From an uncultured Flavobacteriales bacterium (GTDB lineage Bacteria > Bacteroidota > Bacteroidia > Flavobacteriales > Schleiferiaceae): a stretch of 64,000 bases of DNA. The notes beneath the pieces were generated by a model. The model was given only the letters and a program-made list of their open reading frames with translations, was not told where the DNA came from and did not search any database. Below are positions 28,432-36,810 of this stretch, one piece after another. The position numbers and the translations under genes are program-made. Numbering within the stretch: the stretch's first letter is position 1; each line of letters starts with the position of its first letter. The DNA lies in the NCBI GenBank assembly GCA_913055685.1, contig CAJXKC010000002.1, positions 372,001 through 436,000 of the forward strand, read 5' to 3'.

Positions 28432-29175
28432 TTACTTAATCAAGTAATCAGGTTTAATTAAGCCCCATTTTGCTAGTCGATATTGTAAGCTCACTTTTAA
28501 TACGCCTAAACCATAAATAGCAGAACGCTTAAAGTTTATGGAGCTGGCCTCTTCAAAATATTTAGTCGGACAAGTAATTTCCGCAATTTCATAACCCTTG
28601 TAAAAAATTTGGGCGAGCATTTGATTATCGAAGACGAAATCATCGGAATTCACATTGAAGGCTGTGTTTTCCAAAACTTCTCTTGAAAAGGCGCGATAGC
28701 CGGTATGGTATTCCGATAATTTTTGACTCATCAGAATATTCTGGCTCAGCGTAAGAATACGATTGGCTACATATTTATACCAAGGCATACCACCCTTTAA
28801 TGCGCCTTTGCCCAAAATACGGGAGCCTAATACTACCGGATATACATCATTGGCAATGAGGTAAGCCATTGATTCAATTAACTTCGGAGTATATTGATAA
28901 TCGGGGTGGAGCATAATGACTATGTCGCCTCCCAAGTCTAAAGCTTTGTTGTAACATGACTTTTGATTACCACCATAGCCCTTATTCTGCTCATGCGGAA
29001 TAATATGCTTTATGCCTAGGCGCTTTCCTTCTTCTATCGTGTTGTCGGTAGAGTTGTCATCTACTAAAACTACTTCATCAACGATATCCATAGGGATCTC
29101 GTGAAAGGTGCGCTCCAAGGTTTTCTCGGCATTATAGGCCGGTAAAACCACTATGATTTTTTTCTTGTCGATCAT
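28432..29175 (-). CDS. GT2 glycosyltransferase, polyprenyl-phosphate sugar synthase type
   Basis: Cytosolic family 2 glycosyltransferase of 247 residues. Seen: IIVVLPAYNAEKTLERT, the DDNSTDNT donor-binding motif, HPDYQY as the DXD-like segment and HTGYRAFSREVL as the acceptor region. This resembles dolichyl-phosphate mannosyl/glucosyl transferases without C-terminal membrane helices. A longer frame reaching base 29268 starts upstream of the -7 box at 29182-29189, so ATG 29175 (MIDKKKIIV) is the real start, 6 bases after the box. It meets the GT39 gene end to end, with no base between the stops. Confidence 0.88.
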   Translation of the reverse strand: MIDKKKIIVVLPAYNAEKTLERTFHEIPMDIVDEVVLVDDNSTDNTIEEGKRLGIKHIIPHEQNKGYGGNQKSCYNKALDLGGDIVIMLHPDYQYTPKLIESMAYLIANDVYPVVLGSRILGKGALKGGMPWYKYVANRILTLSQNILMSQKLSEYHTGYRAFSREVLENTAFNVNSDDFVFDNQMLAQIFYKGYEIAEITCPTKYFEEASSINFKRSAIYGLGVLKVSLQYRLAKWGLIKPDYLIK

Positions 29176-29181
29176 CTGGTG

Positions 29182-29189
29182 CAAAAATA
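29182..29189 (-). promoter_or_regulatory. GT2 -7 promoter box, nearly at the start codon
   Basis: TATTTTTG on the minus strand, perfect TAnnTTTG, with 6 bases to ATG 29175: the same spacing as at ribD. Confidence 0.6.
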
Positions 29190-29268
29190 GAATTTTAGAC
29201 CGCTCAGAAAAGCTGGTTTTTAAAGAAGAATTATTTAGCTTGCTGAGCACTACTAATAAACAGGACAA

Positions 29269-32154
29269 GTGAGGAAAGTACTACTACTAGCAGTCTTTGG
29301 GCTGATTGGGCAAATTCTTGTTGCTCAGGAGATTAGTGGAAGAGTTATCGATGATAAAACCGGTGAATCGGTGATCATGGCTAATGTGCTAATAAAGGGC
29401 ACTACGCAAGGAACTTCTACCGATATCGACGGAAATTTCACATTAAAGCTTGGTAATAAAGCCTTTCCAGTCACACTGGAAGTTACTTTTATCGGCTACA
29501 GCAAGGCTGAATACACGGTAAAAAGTGCTAACCAAGAAGTGATTATTCGTCTTAGAGAGGATAGTGAAATGCTTGATGCGGTGGAGGTAATTGAGCAGAG
29601 ATTAAGTAAAAAGCAAAGAGAGTCGGCTTTAACCGTAGAAGCACTAGATAATTTGGCCATAAAGGAAACCCCCGCAGCAAATTTCTACGAAGCGCTGGGC
29701 AATTTAAAGGGTGTAGACCTAACTTCAGCAAGTATTGGATTTAAGATTATTAATACTCGTGGCTTTAACTCAACCTCTCCAGTCCGTAGCTTACAGCTTA
29801 TTGATGGAGTAGATAACCAGGCGCCAGGTTTAAACTTTTCTTTAGGTAACTTCTTGGGCGCAAATGAGTTAGATATCATGAATGTAGATATCATTGCGGG
29901 CGCTTCTACCGCCTTTTATGGTCCGGGTGCCTTCAATGGTGTGATTTCTATGACCACCAAAGATCCCTTTTTATTTCAGGGATTGTCATTTTCGCAAAAA
30001 GTGGGAGAGCGGGCGCTTTCCGAAACTTCCCTCCGCTATGCCGAGGCTTTTAAGCTTTTTAGCGATGAGCGAGAAGACTTTGCCTTTAAGCTAAACCTGT
30101 TCTATTTACGGGCTGATGATTGGGAGGCCGATAATTACGATCCAGTGGATGGCTCACCAGTGGGTGCCGATAATCCCGGTCGCTTTGACGCGGTTAATAT
30201 CTATGGAGATGAGAGTCTGGCTAGCAATAATGAGCGTAATAGCTTCACTGACGTGAAGTTTAATGACGTACCTGGTTTGGGTATTTTCTACCGTCCTGGT
30301 TACCGTGAGCCTGACTTAGTAAATTACGACACCCGCAACTTTAAAGCCAATGCAGGACTATTCTATCGTACTAAGAAAGATATTCAGTTTTCCTATACCC
30401 TTAATTATGGCACTGGTACCACGGTCTATCAAGGTGAGAACCGCTTTAGTCTGCAGGGTATTCAGTTTATGCAAAATATCTTCGAGGTAAAGAAGAAGGA
30501 TAAATTCTTTATACGTGCATACAGCACGGTAGAAGACGCGGGGGATAGCTACGATGCGGTGCTTACTGCATTTAAGATGAATGATCAGGTCTTAGGTGAT
30601 GAGGCTACCTGGAACCAGAATTACGCATCGGCATGGAAGCGTCCTTTCCGTTTTAATCAGGCCTTCCAAAATGCCGCAGGCTTTAGTGTGGCAATGCCAA
30701 GCTTTGACTCTGCTTTCTTCGAAAATGAGTACCAAGATATTTTACGTGAATACAACGAGTTACTGCGCGACTTCCATGATTCCTTACTAAATATCACCTC
30801 GGGTAATAGGCCACTTCCCGGTAGTCCTGAATATGATGCCCTCTTCAATGAAATTACTGGAAAGACTTTTACCGAAGGAGGATCCAAGTTTTATGATCGT
30901 TCGGCACTTTACCATATCATGGGTGAGTATCAGTTTGAGCTTTTTGATGATTATAAAATGCGGGTAGGAGGGAACTATCGTATGTATCGTCCCAATTCTC
31001 GCGGAAACATTTTTGATGAAGTAATCCCTTCTTCCATTGTTACCGATAGTGTGGGTAATGTTATTTCTCAGGAATACCGGATTATTACCAACCAAGAATT
31101 TGGTGCCTATTTTGGAGCGGAGAAGAAGTTCTTGGGTGAAATGCTTAAGGCTAGCTTTACTTTGAGGATGGACAAGAACCAGAATTTTGACTACCTCTTT
31201 TCACCCGCATTTTCTTTAGTCTATACCGTAGACGAAAAGAATACCATCCGTGCTTCTTTGGGAAGAGCGATTCGTAATCCAACCTTGCAGGATCAATACT
31301 TACGCTATGATGTAGGTAGAGCGGTCTTACTAGGTAATATTAACGGCTATGACTCTTTAGTGACGATAGAGTCTTTTGACTTTTATCGTGAGCAGCAAAC
31401 TCTAGATCGGGATAACCTCGAATTCTTTAATGTAGCGCCCATTGCTCCAGAAAAGGTTACTACTGCCGAAATAGGGTATCGCGGTACTTGGTTTAAACGC
31501 ATTTTCGTGGATGTTAATTACTTCCATTCTTGGTATACCAATTTTATCGGATTCCAGTTTGGTTTAGATCCACGCTTTTCGCCGGATTTCCCAGACCGTA
31601 TCTTAGGTCTTAGGGCCTATCGGGTCGCGGCTAATGCCGAAGGCTTGGTAACTACTCAGGGTTTAAACATTGGCTTAAATTATTATTTAGATGACCACCT
31701 TAGCTTAAATGGTAATTACAGCTATAATGATATTAACTTAACACCCAATGCGAATTTCATTACGGAAACCTTTTACAAGGAACAGCTGGAAAAATCGCAA
31801 GAGGTAGATCCCATTGTACCAGCCTTCAATACACCGGAACATAAATTCAATATTGGCTTAACCGGAAGAAACTATAAGCCCTTTAGCACACGCGATGATA
31901 AGATTGGATTCGCAGTAACCTATAAATGGATTGAAGGTTTCCTTTTCGAGGGTTCTCCTCAGTTTACGGGCTTTATCGACACCTACGATCTACTTGATGC
32001 TCAGGTGAGTTACGAGGTACCTGCTTGGGATATGACCTTTAAATTAGGTGCCTCAAACCTTCTCAATAACAAGGTATTTCAGGTCTACGGCGGACCCCGC
32101 GTTGGGCGCCTAGCCTATTTTTCACTACTTTACGAACTAGATAGGAACGATTAA
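29269..32154 (+). CDS. TonB-dependent outer-membrane receptor with carboxypeptidase-like N-terminal domain
   Basis: Outer-membrane active-transport channel of 961 residues powered by TonB. Order: GTG start with signal peptide (VLLLAVFGLIGQILVAQ), a carboxypeptidase-D regulatory-like beta domain at about residues 22-105 (ISGRVIDDKTGESVIMANV), the plug (GVDLTSASIGFKIINTRGF, GPGAFNGVI) and a C-terminal beta-barrel ending in an aromatic-rich strand (LAYFSLLYEL). It is not a SusC-type protein by length and has no SusD beside it. A secreted hydrolase gene follows after 33 bases. No ATG exists upstream in frame, so GTG is accepted. Substrate unknown. Confidence 0.93.
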   Translation: MRKVLLLAVFGLIGQILVAQEISGRVIDDKTGESVIMANVLIKGTTQGTSTDIDGNFTLKLGNKAFPVTLEVTFIGYSKAEYTVKSANQEVIIRLREDSEMLDAVEVIEQRLSKKQRESALTVEALDNLAIKETPAANFYEALGNLKGVDLTSASIGFKIINTRGFNSTSPVRSLQLIDGVDNQAPGLNFSLGNFLGANELDIMNVDIIAGASTAFYGPGAFNGVISMTTKDPFLFQGLSFSQKVGERALSETSLRYAEAFKLFSDEREDFAFKLNLFYLRADDWEADNYDPVDGSPVGADNPGRFDAVNIYGDESLASNNERNSFTDVKFNDVPGLGIFYRPGYREPDLVNYDTRNFKANAGLFYRTKKDIQFSYTLNYGTGTTVYQGENRFSLQGIQFMQNIFEVKKKDKFFIRAYSTVEDAGDSYDAVLTAFKMNDQVLGDEATWNQNYASAWKRPFRFNQAFQNAAGFSVAMPSFDSAFFENEYQDILREYNELLRDFHDSLLNITSGNRPLPGSPEYDALFNEITGKTFTEGGSKFYDRSALYHIMGEYQFELFDDYKMRVGGNYRMYRPNSRGNIFDEVIPSSIVTDSVGNVISQEYRIITNQEFGAYFGAEKKFLGEMLKASFTLRMDKNQNFDYLFSPAFSLVYTVDEKNTIRASLGRAIRNPTLQDQYLRYDVGRAVLLGNINGYDSLVTIESFDFYREQQTLDRDNLEFFNVAPIAPEKVTTAEIGYRGTWFKRIFVDVNYFHSWYTNFIGFQFGLDPRFSPDFPDRILGLRAYRVAANAEGLVTTQGLNIGLNYYLDDHLSLNGNYSYNDINLTPNANFITETFYKEQLEKSQEVDPIVPAFNTPEHKFNIGLTGRNYKPFSTRDDKIGFAVTYKWIEGFLFEGSPQFTGFIDTYDLLDAQVSYEVPAWDMTFKLGASNLLNNKVFQVYGGPRVGRLAYFSLLYELDRND

Positions 32155-32187
32155 TTTTATACTTTAGGATCAATTAAATTTTCACTT

Positions 32188-33831
32188 ATGAAAAAAACAC
32201 TACTATTTCTCTTAGCCTTTGCAGGAGTGGCTCAAGCACAACGCTACACCTCAGAGGTTTTTACTTCGGTTAATGTAACGGCCGACGTGCCTTACGCTAC
32301 CAATATCGATTTCTTAACCTCTGATTTAAGTGACCCAGCTTCTGTGGTTGCGGATGTTACTGAAATTAAAACAGCATTAGCTACTGGCCAGCCTATTCCT
32401 GCTAAGTTTTACAATCCTTTCGATACGGCTTCTGATGTAAAAGTTCGTCAGTTAACCATGGATGTATACGAGCCTGCAGGGGATACCGCTACAAATCGTC
32501 CATTAGCTATTTACATTCACACCGGAAACTTCCTTCCTCCTGGGATTAATGGTGGTATCAACGGATCTAAAAATGATTCGGCTGCAATTGTAATGTGTGA
32601 GAAGCTTGCCAAGCGTGGTTTTGTAGCTATTGCTGCTAACTATCGTTTAGGTTGGAATCCATTAGATCCTAACCAATTCGTGCGTCGTGCGCAATTATTG
32701 AATGCGGTTTACCGTGCAATTCACGATATGAAGGAATTAGTAAGAGTGTCTAAAGCAGACGCTGCTAACCTAGGTATCGATCCTAACCGCGTAGTATTAT
32801 TCGGTGAAGGTTCTGGAGGTTACGTAGCCTTGGCTTATGCTACTCTTGATAAGTGGGCGGAAGTTGAAATTGCTAAGTTTATCAACCCTGCTACTCAGCA
32901 GTCTTTCGTTGACTCCAACCTAGTAGGTAATATCGAAGGATTAGGTGGTAACTTAAACCTATATGTTGACAATGGTGAGTCAACCGATGTATCTATGTGT
33001 GTTAACATGGGAGGTGCTTTAGCGGACATATCTTGGTTAGAAGCAGGAGATCCTTCAATGATAGCTTTCCACTGTGTACGTGATCCCTTTGCACCATTTG
33101 GAGATGGCACGGTAGTAGTACCAACCACTCAGGATGATGTGGTAGACGTAAGCGGTGCCAATGTGTTTATGGTAAAAGCTAATAGCTTGGGTAATAATAA
33201 TGCTTGGATTAATCAAACTTACAATGACCCAATCACTCTAGCAGCTCGCGCCCGTTACGGTGTAACTTATAACTACATTTTCCCTGCGCCATTTGATACT
33301 ATTACAGTGAGCAATGCCGAAGGCTTGTATCCAGTAGTATTCCCATTGGCTACTACCGGTTTGTTTAATAATACTGGTGCTCCATGGCAATGGTGGGATC
33401 CTAATGGTCCAATAGCCAGCGATACTCTATTAGCAGGTCCTCCAGTAATTACTTACCACATGGCTGGTTTAGCAAGTAATCCAAATATGTCTCCTGCTTT
33501 CGGTCGCGCTTACCAAGATACTATCTTGGGCTATGTTGCTCCACGCTTAGTACATCAGATGAACCTAATCGGTACCGATGAGTACGCTTTAGCGCAAGCA
33601 GTACAGATGTATCCTAATCCTGCTAAAGAGGTTTTAAACATCTCACTTAGCGATGCCGATTTATCTTTAGAGTCTTTCGAGATTATGGATAATACCGGTC
33701 GTATTGTTAGTGCAGGTAGCTTAGAACAAGGCTTAAACCGCGTAAATATTTCAGGTTTAGACCGTGGCGTTTATATTTTAACTTTAAAAACGAGCATGGG
33801 TGAAACCAGCCAACGTTTTATAAAGGAATAA
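32188..33831 (+). CDS. Secreted alpha/beta-hydrolase (carboxylesterase-like) with T9SS type A sorting domain
   Basis: Exported 547-residue hydrolase. Signal peptide MKKTLLFLLAFAGVAQAQ. The fold is alpha/beta hydrolase: YIHTGNFLPPG as the oxyanion region, FVAIAANYRLGW, and a nucleophile elbow GEGSGGYVALA with Ser in G-x-S-x-G. The C terminus (QMYPNPAKEVLNISL to SQRFIKE) is a T9SS type A sorting domain. It follows the TonB receptor with a short gap that carries only a near-consensus box (TACTTTAG, 32160-32167), and a terminator follows. Inference: it releases ester-linked or lipid products at the surface that the receptor imports. The acid and base residues were not assigned. Confidence 0.85.
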   Translation: MKKTLLFLLAFAGVAQAQRYTSEVFTSVNVTADVPYATNIDFLTSDLSDPASVVADVTEIKTALATGQPIPAKFYNPFDTASDVKVRQLTMDVYEPAGDTATNRPLAIYIHTGNFLPPGINGGINGSKNDSAAIVMCEKLAKRGFVAIAANYRLGWNPLDPNQFVRRAQLLNAVYRAIHDMKELVRVSKADAANLGIDPNRVVLFGEGSGGYVALAYATLDKWAEVEIAKFINPATQQSFVDSNLVGNIEGLGGNLNLYVDNGESTDVSMCVNMGGALADISWLEAGDPSMIAFHCVRDPFAPFGDGTVVVPTTQDDVVDVSGANVFMVKANSLGNNNAWINQTYNDPITLAARARYGVTYNYIFPAPFDTITVSNAEGLYPVVFPLATTGLFNNTGAPWQWWDPNGPIASDTLLAGPPVITYHMAGLASNPNMSPAFGRAYQDTILGYVAPRLVHQMNLIGTDEYALAQAVQMYPNPAKEVLNISLSDADLSLESFEIMDNTGRIVSAGSLEQGLNRVNISGLDRGVYILTLKTSMGETSQRFIKE

Positions 33832-33853
33832 AATAGATCGATCCTATAGATTG

Positions 33854-33883
33854 AAAGCCTCGACCTTAGTGTCGGGGCTTTTT
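33854..33883 (+). terminator. Rho-independent terminator after the T9SS hydrolase
   Basis: AAAGCCTCGAC (33854-33864) pairs with GTCGGGGCTTT (33871-33881) over a 6-base loop, one G-T pair, followed by T. Confidence 0.88.
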
Positions 33884-33889
33884 GCTTTA

Positions 33890-33897
33890 TACCTTTG
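33890..33897 (+). promoter_or_regulatory. -7 promoter box of the class IV aminotransferase
   Basis: TACCTTTG, perfect TAnnTTTG, 14 bases before ATG 33912 and directly after a terminator. It rules out a TTG at 33882 as the start. Confidence 0.7.
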
Positions 33898-33911
33898 CCA
33901 AAATTTTGAAG

Positions 33912-34763
33912 ATGGACTATAATCTCAACGGCTATATCATTCGCAATAAGCACCTTGGTATTCAGGTTAATAACCGAGGTTTAAATTATGGTGATGGCGT
34001 TTTTGAAACAATCAAATACAGTCGCAAGAGATTAAACTTCTTTGAAGATCATTATTTCCGTTTAATGTCCGCTATGCGCATCGTGCGAATGGAAATTCCT
34101 ATGGATTGGTCTCCAGAGTATTTGGAGGAGCAGATACGAAAAACACTAGAGGCTAATCAATTAAGCGATAAAGCGGCCCGAGTAAAAGTGCTAGTCGTAC
34201 GTAAGGCCGGTGGTTTTTACAGCCCAGAAACCAATGACGTTGATTTTTTAATTACCACCGAGGAGTGGCCAATGGACTCATTTGAATTAAATGAGAAAGG
34301 TTTAGAAATTGAGTTGTTTAAGGATTTCTATAAGGTGAGTGGCCTTTTGGGGAATGTCAAAACTACCTCGGCACAGATTTATACAATTGCCTCCATTTTT
34401 GCCCAAGAAAACAATTACGATGATGTGGTTTTAATGAATGAGCAGAAAGAGGTTTTGGAAAGCACAAAGTCAAATTTGTTTATACTCAAAGGAGAGGAAC
34501 TCATCAGTCCACCTTTAAGCTCGGGTTGCTTAAAAGGAGTAATGCGAAAGAAAATCCTGGAGCTTGCACCGCAATTAGGCTTAGTGGTTAAAGAAGAAAC
34601 TTTTTCGCCATTTGCCCTTCAAAAAGCAGATGAAATTTGGCTTAGTAATGCTATGAACGGCTTACAATGGGTGGCAAAATACCGCAAGAAAACCTATGCC
34701 AATACTCAAGCAGAAGCGATGCTTAAAAAGTTAAATGTGGCTTTGGCTCTTAGTTTAGACTAG
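33912..34763 (+). CDS. Class IV aminotransferase (BCAT / D-amino acid transaminase / PabC-like)
   Basis: PLP enzyme of 283 residues, cytosolic. Fold-type IV features are the N-terminal RGLNYGDGVFETIKY, the PLP-lysine region NVKTTSAQIYTIA, VLESTKSNLFIL and the SGCLKGVMR phosphate-binding loop. These fit branched-chain aminotransferase, D-alanine aminotransferase or aminodeoxychorismate lyase; I cannot choose between them from the sequence. ATG 33912 is used because the longer frame would start before the promoter box. It is convergent with yqgE, overlapping its 3' end by 14 bases. Confidence 0.88.
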   Translation: MDYNLNGYIIRNKHLGIQVNNRGLNYGDGVFETIKYSRKRLNFFEDHYFRLMSAMRIVRMEIPMDWSPEYLEEQIRKTLEANQLSDKAARVKVLVVRKAGGFYSPETNDVDFLITTEEWPMDSFELNEKGLEIELFKDFYKVSGLLGNVKTTSAQIYTIASIFAQENNYDDVVLMNEQKEVLESTKSNLFILKGEELISPPLSSGCLKGVMRKKILELAPQLGLVVKEETFSPFALQKADEIWLSNAMNGLQWVAKYRKKTYANTQAEAMLKKLNVALALSLD

Positions 34764-35313
34764 GGTCCAGTGGGGCATTATGCCACAAAGCATATTCTCC
34801 ACCTAATTGACGCATAATCGCCGACCAAAGGCCTTCGCTATCCCGGTTAAATACTAGGGCTGCATTGCTGTCGGCCACTAACCAAGATTTTTGTTCTAAT
34901 TCTTCGCTAAGCTGACCAGGAGACCAGCCGCTGTATCCGAGAAAGAATCGTATGTCCTCGGGGCCTATCATATCAAGGGAAATCATTTCTTTAAGGATTT
35001 CCAAATCGCCGCCCCAAAAAACACCCTCCATTATTTTTTCACTTCCCGGTAATAAATCACCTCTACGATGTAAAAAGAAGAGGTTGTCTCCTTGCACCGG
35101 CCCGCCTTCAAAGATTTTTGCATCAAATTCTGGAAAGTCAACGACCAGATCGTCAAAGGCAATTTCTACTGGCCGGTTTAAAACGAAGCCTACGGTACCA
35201 TTCTCATTGTGTTCAGCAAGGAGCACAATGGAACGATCAAAATTCGGATCACCAAGCAAGGGCTCCGCAATTAAGATTTTTCCGCTATCGGGTTCGCTTA
35301 AATTTAGACTCAT
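34750..35313 (-). CDS. YqgE/AlgH family protein
   Basis: A 187-residue protein of the conserved YqgE/AlgH family, whose biochemical role is unsettled. The family signature is clear: GKILIAEPLLGDPNFDRSIVLLAEH, GTVGFVLNRP, FEGGPVQGDNLFFLHR and FFLGYSGWSPGQLSEEL. No signal peptide is present, so it is probably cytosolic. Its promoter region is shared and partly overlapping with pdxH on the other strand. The 3' end overlaps the convergent aminotransferase gene by 14 bases. Confidence 0.93.
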   Translation of the reverse strand: MSLNLSEPDSGKILIAEPLLGDPNFDRSIVLLAEHNENGTVGFVLNRPVEIAFDDLVVDFPEFDAKIFEGGPVQGDNLFFLHRRGDLLPGSEKIMEGVFWGGDLEILKEMISLDMIGPEDIRFFLGYSGWSPGQLSEELEQKSWLVADSNAALVFNRDSEGLWSAIMRQLGGEYALWHNAPLDPSLN

Positions 35314-35320
35314 AATAAAC

Positions 35321-35351
35321 CGAAGATAAAGGCTTATCGGTAATTTTGCAA
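35321..35351 (-). promoter_or_regulatory. yqgE promoter, overlapping that of pdxH
   Basis: Minus strand TTG (35351-35349), a 20-base spacer and TATCTTCG (35328-35321, one mismatch to TAnnTTTG), 7 bases before ATG 35313. Its -33 end overlaps the pdxH -7 box. Confidence 0.55.
35341..35348 (+). promoter_or_regulatory. pdxH -7 promoter box
   Basis: TAATTTTG, perfect TAnnTTTG, 45 bases before ATG 35394. A TTG inside it (35346) can be mistaken for the pdxH start. Confidence 0.65.
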
Positions 35352-35393
35352 TCTAACTTATCAACAGCTTTTAATAAGTCAAATTCCATTATC

Positions 35394-36035
35394 ATGAAGG
35401 AGAAACTGCAGGATCAGCGCATAGATTATACTCAGGGTAGTCTAGAAATTGGAGATGTTGACCCCAATCCGCTCAAGCAATTTCAAAAATGGTATGAGGC
35501 CTATGAGCAATTAAAGCCAAAGGATCCCAATGCTTTCGTTTTAGCTACCGCTGGGGCCGATGGAGCGGTGCATGCCCGGGTTTTACTACTAAAAGGAGTT
35601 GATCAGGGCGGTTTCGAGTTTTACACTAATTACCAGAGTGATAAAGGGCGAGAAATGGAGGAGAACCCCAAAGTGAGTATGTGTTTCTTTTGGCCCGAAA
35701 TGGAAAGACAGGTTAGGGTAGAGGGATTGGTGGAAAAACTGACTGAGGCTGAAAGTACCCAGTACTTTAAATCCCGACCCCATGGCTCACAAGTAGGTGC
35801 TTGGGTTAGTCCGCAAAGTGAGGTAATAGATTCCAGAGCTTTCCTTGAAGAGCGAGTAAAGCACTATAGTGACAAGTATGAAAGCGAGGTTCCTAAACCC
35901 CCGCATTGGGGCGGTTACCGCCTTATGCCGACCCGAATTGAGTTTTGGCAAGGAAGAGCCTCACGCTTACACGACCGCATTGTTTACAATAAAGAGCAAG
36001 GTGAAAACTGGCTATTAAACCGACTGGCGCCTTAA
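35394..36035 (+). CDS. pdxH: Pyridoxamine 5'-phosphate oxidase
   Basis: FMN oxidase that makes pyridoxal 5'-phosphate from PNP or PMP, cytosolic, 213 residues. Seen: the N-terminal DQRIDYTQGSL, FMN-binding RVLLLKGVDQGGFEFYTN and SDKGREMEENPKVSMCFFWP, then QVRVEG and the C-terminal GYRLMPTRIEFWQGRASRLHDR, which carries PLP and FMN contacts. A frame 16 codons longer begins with a TTG within the promoter -7 box and is rejected. Supplies the cofactor needed by the two PLP enzymes nearby, though no coupling is implied. Confidence 0.96.
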   Translation: MKEKLQDQRIDYTQGSLEIGDVDPNPLKQFQKWYEAYEQLKPKDPNAFVLATAGADGAVHARVLLLKGVDQGGFEFYTNYQSDKGREMEENPKVSMCFFWPEMERQVRVEGLVEKLTEAESTQYFKSRPHGSQVGAWVSPQSEVIDSRAFLEERVKHYSDKYESEVPKPPHWGGYRLMPTRIEFWQGRASRLHDRIVYNKEQGENWLLNRLAP

Positions 36036-36713
36036 TTAGCAGCAAGCTAGTACTTCTAGCATTTTAATATTGCGAATTACAATATTATCGCTTTCTTTAG
36101 GAGGTACCCAAAATCCTAATTGTCTGGCCATTACTGCAAACTCCTGCAGTTCAATCTTCAATTTTTCTAAACAAAGATTGCAAGCACTTAAATTGAGTTC
36201 CCCGCGCAAATGATACTCAATGAGCACATTCATCAGCTCGGTATTTAGGTAGTGGTCCACCAATTTTTTAGTGGGACCAAATAATTCGGGCATATTCTCC
36301 GCATTCATCGAGAAATTGTGGTAAGTAGCGCCACCATTATGCTTGATGAGTTGGGCTTTACCGGCCGCGACTAGTTCGCTTACCGGAGCCTGCACTTCCT
36401 GCCAAATAATGTCCACCGCTTCCAGTAGGCTTAGATATTGCTCGCCGTCCGTGGTATTAAGAAATTCCCCGTATTCCTTCTCGAGGTAATTGCGGTAATC
36501 GTAGACCAGCGCTTTTGAGCTCGAACGAAAAACGGCCTCATTGTGCTCCATATAAGAGTCAAAAAGCTGCTTACGGTAAGAATCCTGAAAAAGGGCCTCA
36601 ATATCTAAATTGTGGTAGTCCTTTATTATTTGTTCTACCAAGTTATGAGCCGCCTCGCGCTCAGCTTTATTAATAGAAGCGAGACTTAAGTTTAGAGTAT
36701 TTAAATAGAGCAT
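36036..36713 (-). CDS. Hypothetical protein under a palindromic operator
   Basis: I do not recognise this 225-residue soluble protein. It is mainly helical, has a CNLCLEKLK motif near residue 180 and ends in ACC, so four cysteines lie in the C-terminal quarter; a metal or disulphide role is conceivable. No signal peptide or membrane segment. The start ATG 36713 is preferred over a TTG 9 bases upstream, because that TTG is inside the palindrome just after the -7 box. The gene abuts pdxH tail to tail. The operator-like palindrome over its promoter suggests tight control. Confidence 0.7.
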   Translation of the reverse strand: MLYLNTLNLSLASINKAEREAAHNLVEQIIKDYHNLDIEALFQDSYRKQLFDSYMEHNEAVFRSSSKALVYDYRNYLEKEYGEFLNTTDGEQYLSLLEAVDIIWQEVQAPVSELVAAGKAQLIKHNGGATYHNFSMNAENMPELFGPTKKLVDHYLNTELMNVLIEYHLRGELNLSACNLCLEKLKIELQEFAVMARQLGFWVPPKESDNIVIRNIKMLEVLACC

Positions 36714-36733
36714 TTGCAGCAATTTGCTGCAAA
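36713..36733 (-). promoter_or_regulatory. 21-base palindrome overlapping promoter and start codon
   Basis: Arms TTTGCAGCAA and TTGCTGCAAA are perfect inverted repeats around one central T. The site reaches from the first base of the start codon back into the -7 box at 36730-36737. Position and symmetry suit a dimeric repressor. Confidence 0.65.
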
Positions 36734-36737
36734 TCTA
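36730..36737 (-). promoter_or_regulatory. -7 promoter box of the hypothetical gene at 36713
   Basis: TAGATTTG on the minus strand, perfect TAnnTTTG, 16 bases before ATG 36713; four of its bases are part of the palindrome. Confidence 0.65.
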
Positions 36738-36810
36738 GAAAAATATTACGATAAAAATAGTAATATGTTGAAAATGAGACTTTAAGTTTTCAGTAAATAG
36801 CTATTTCAAA

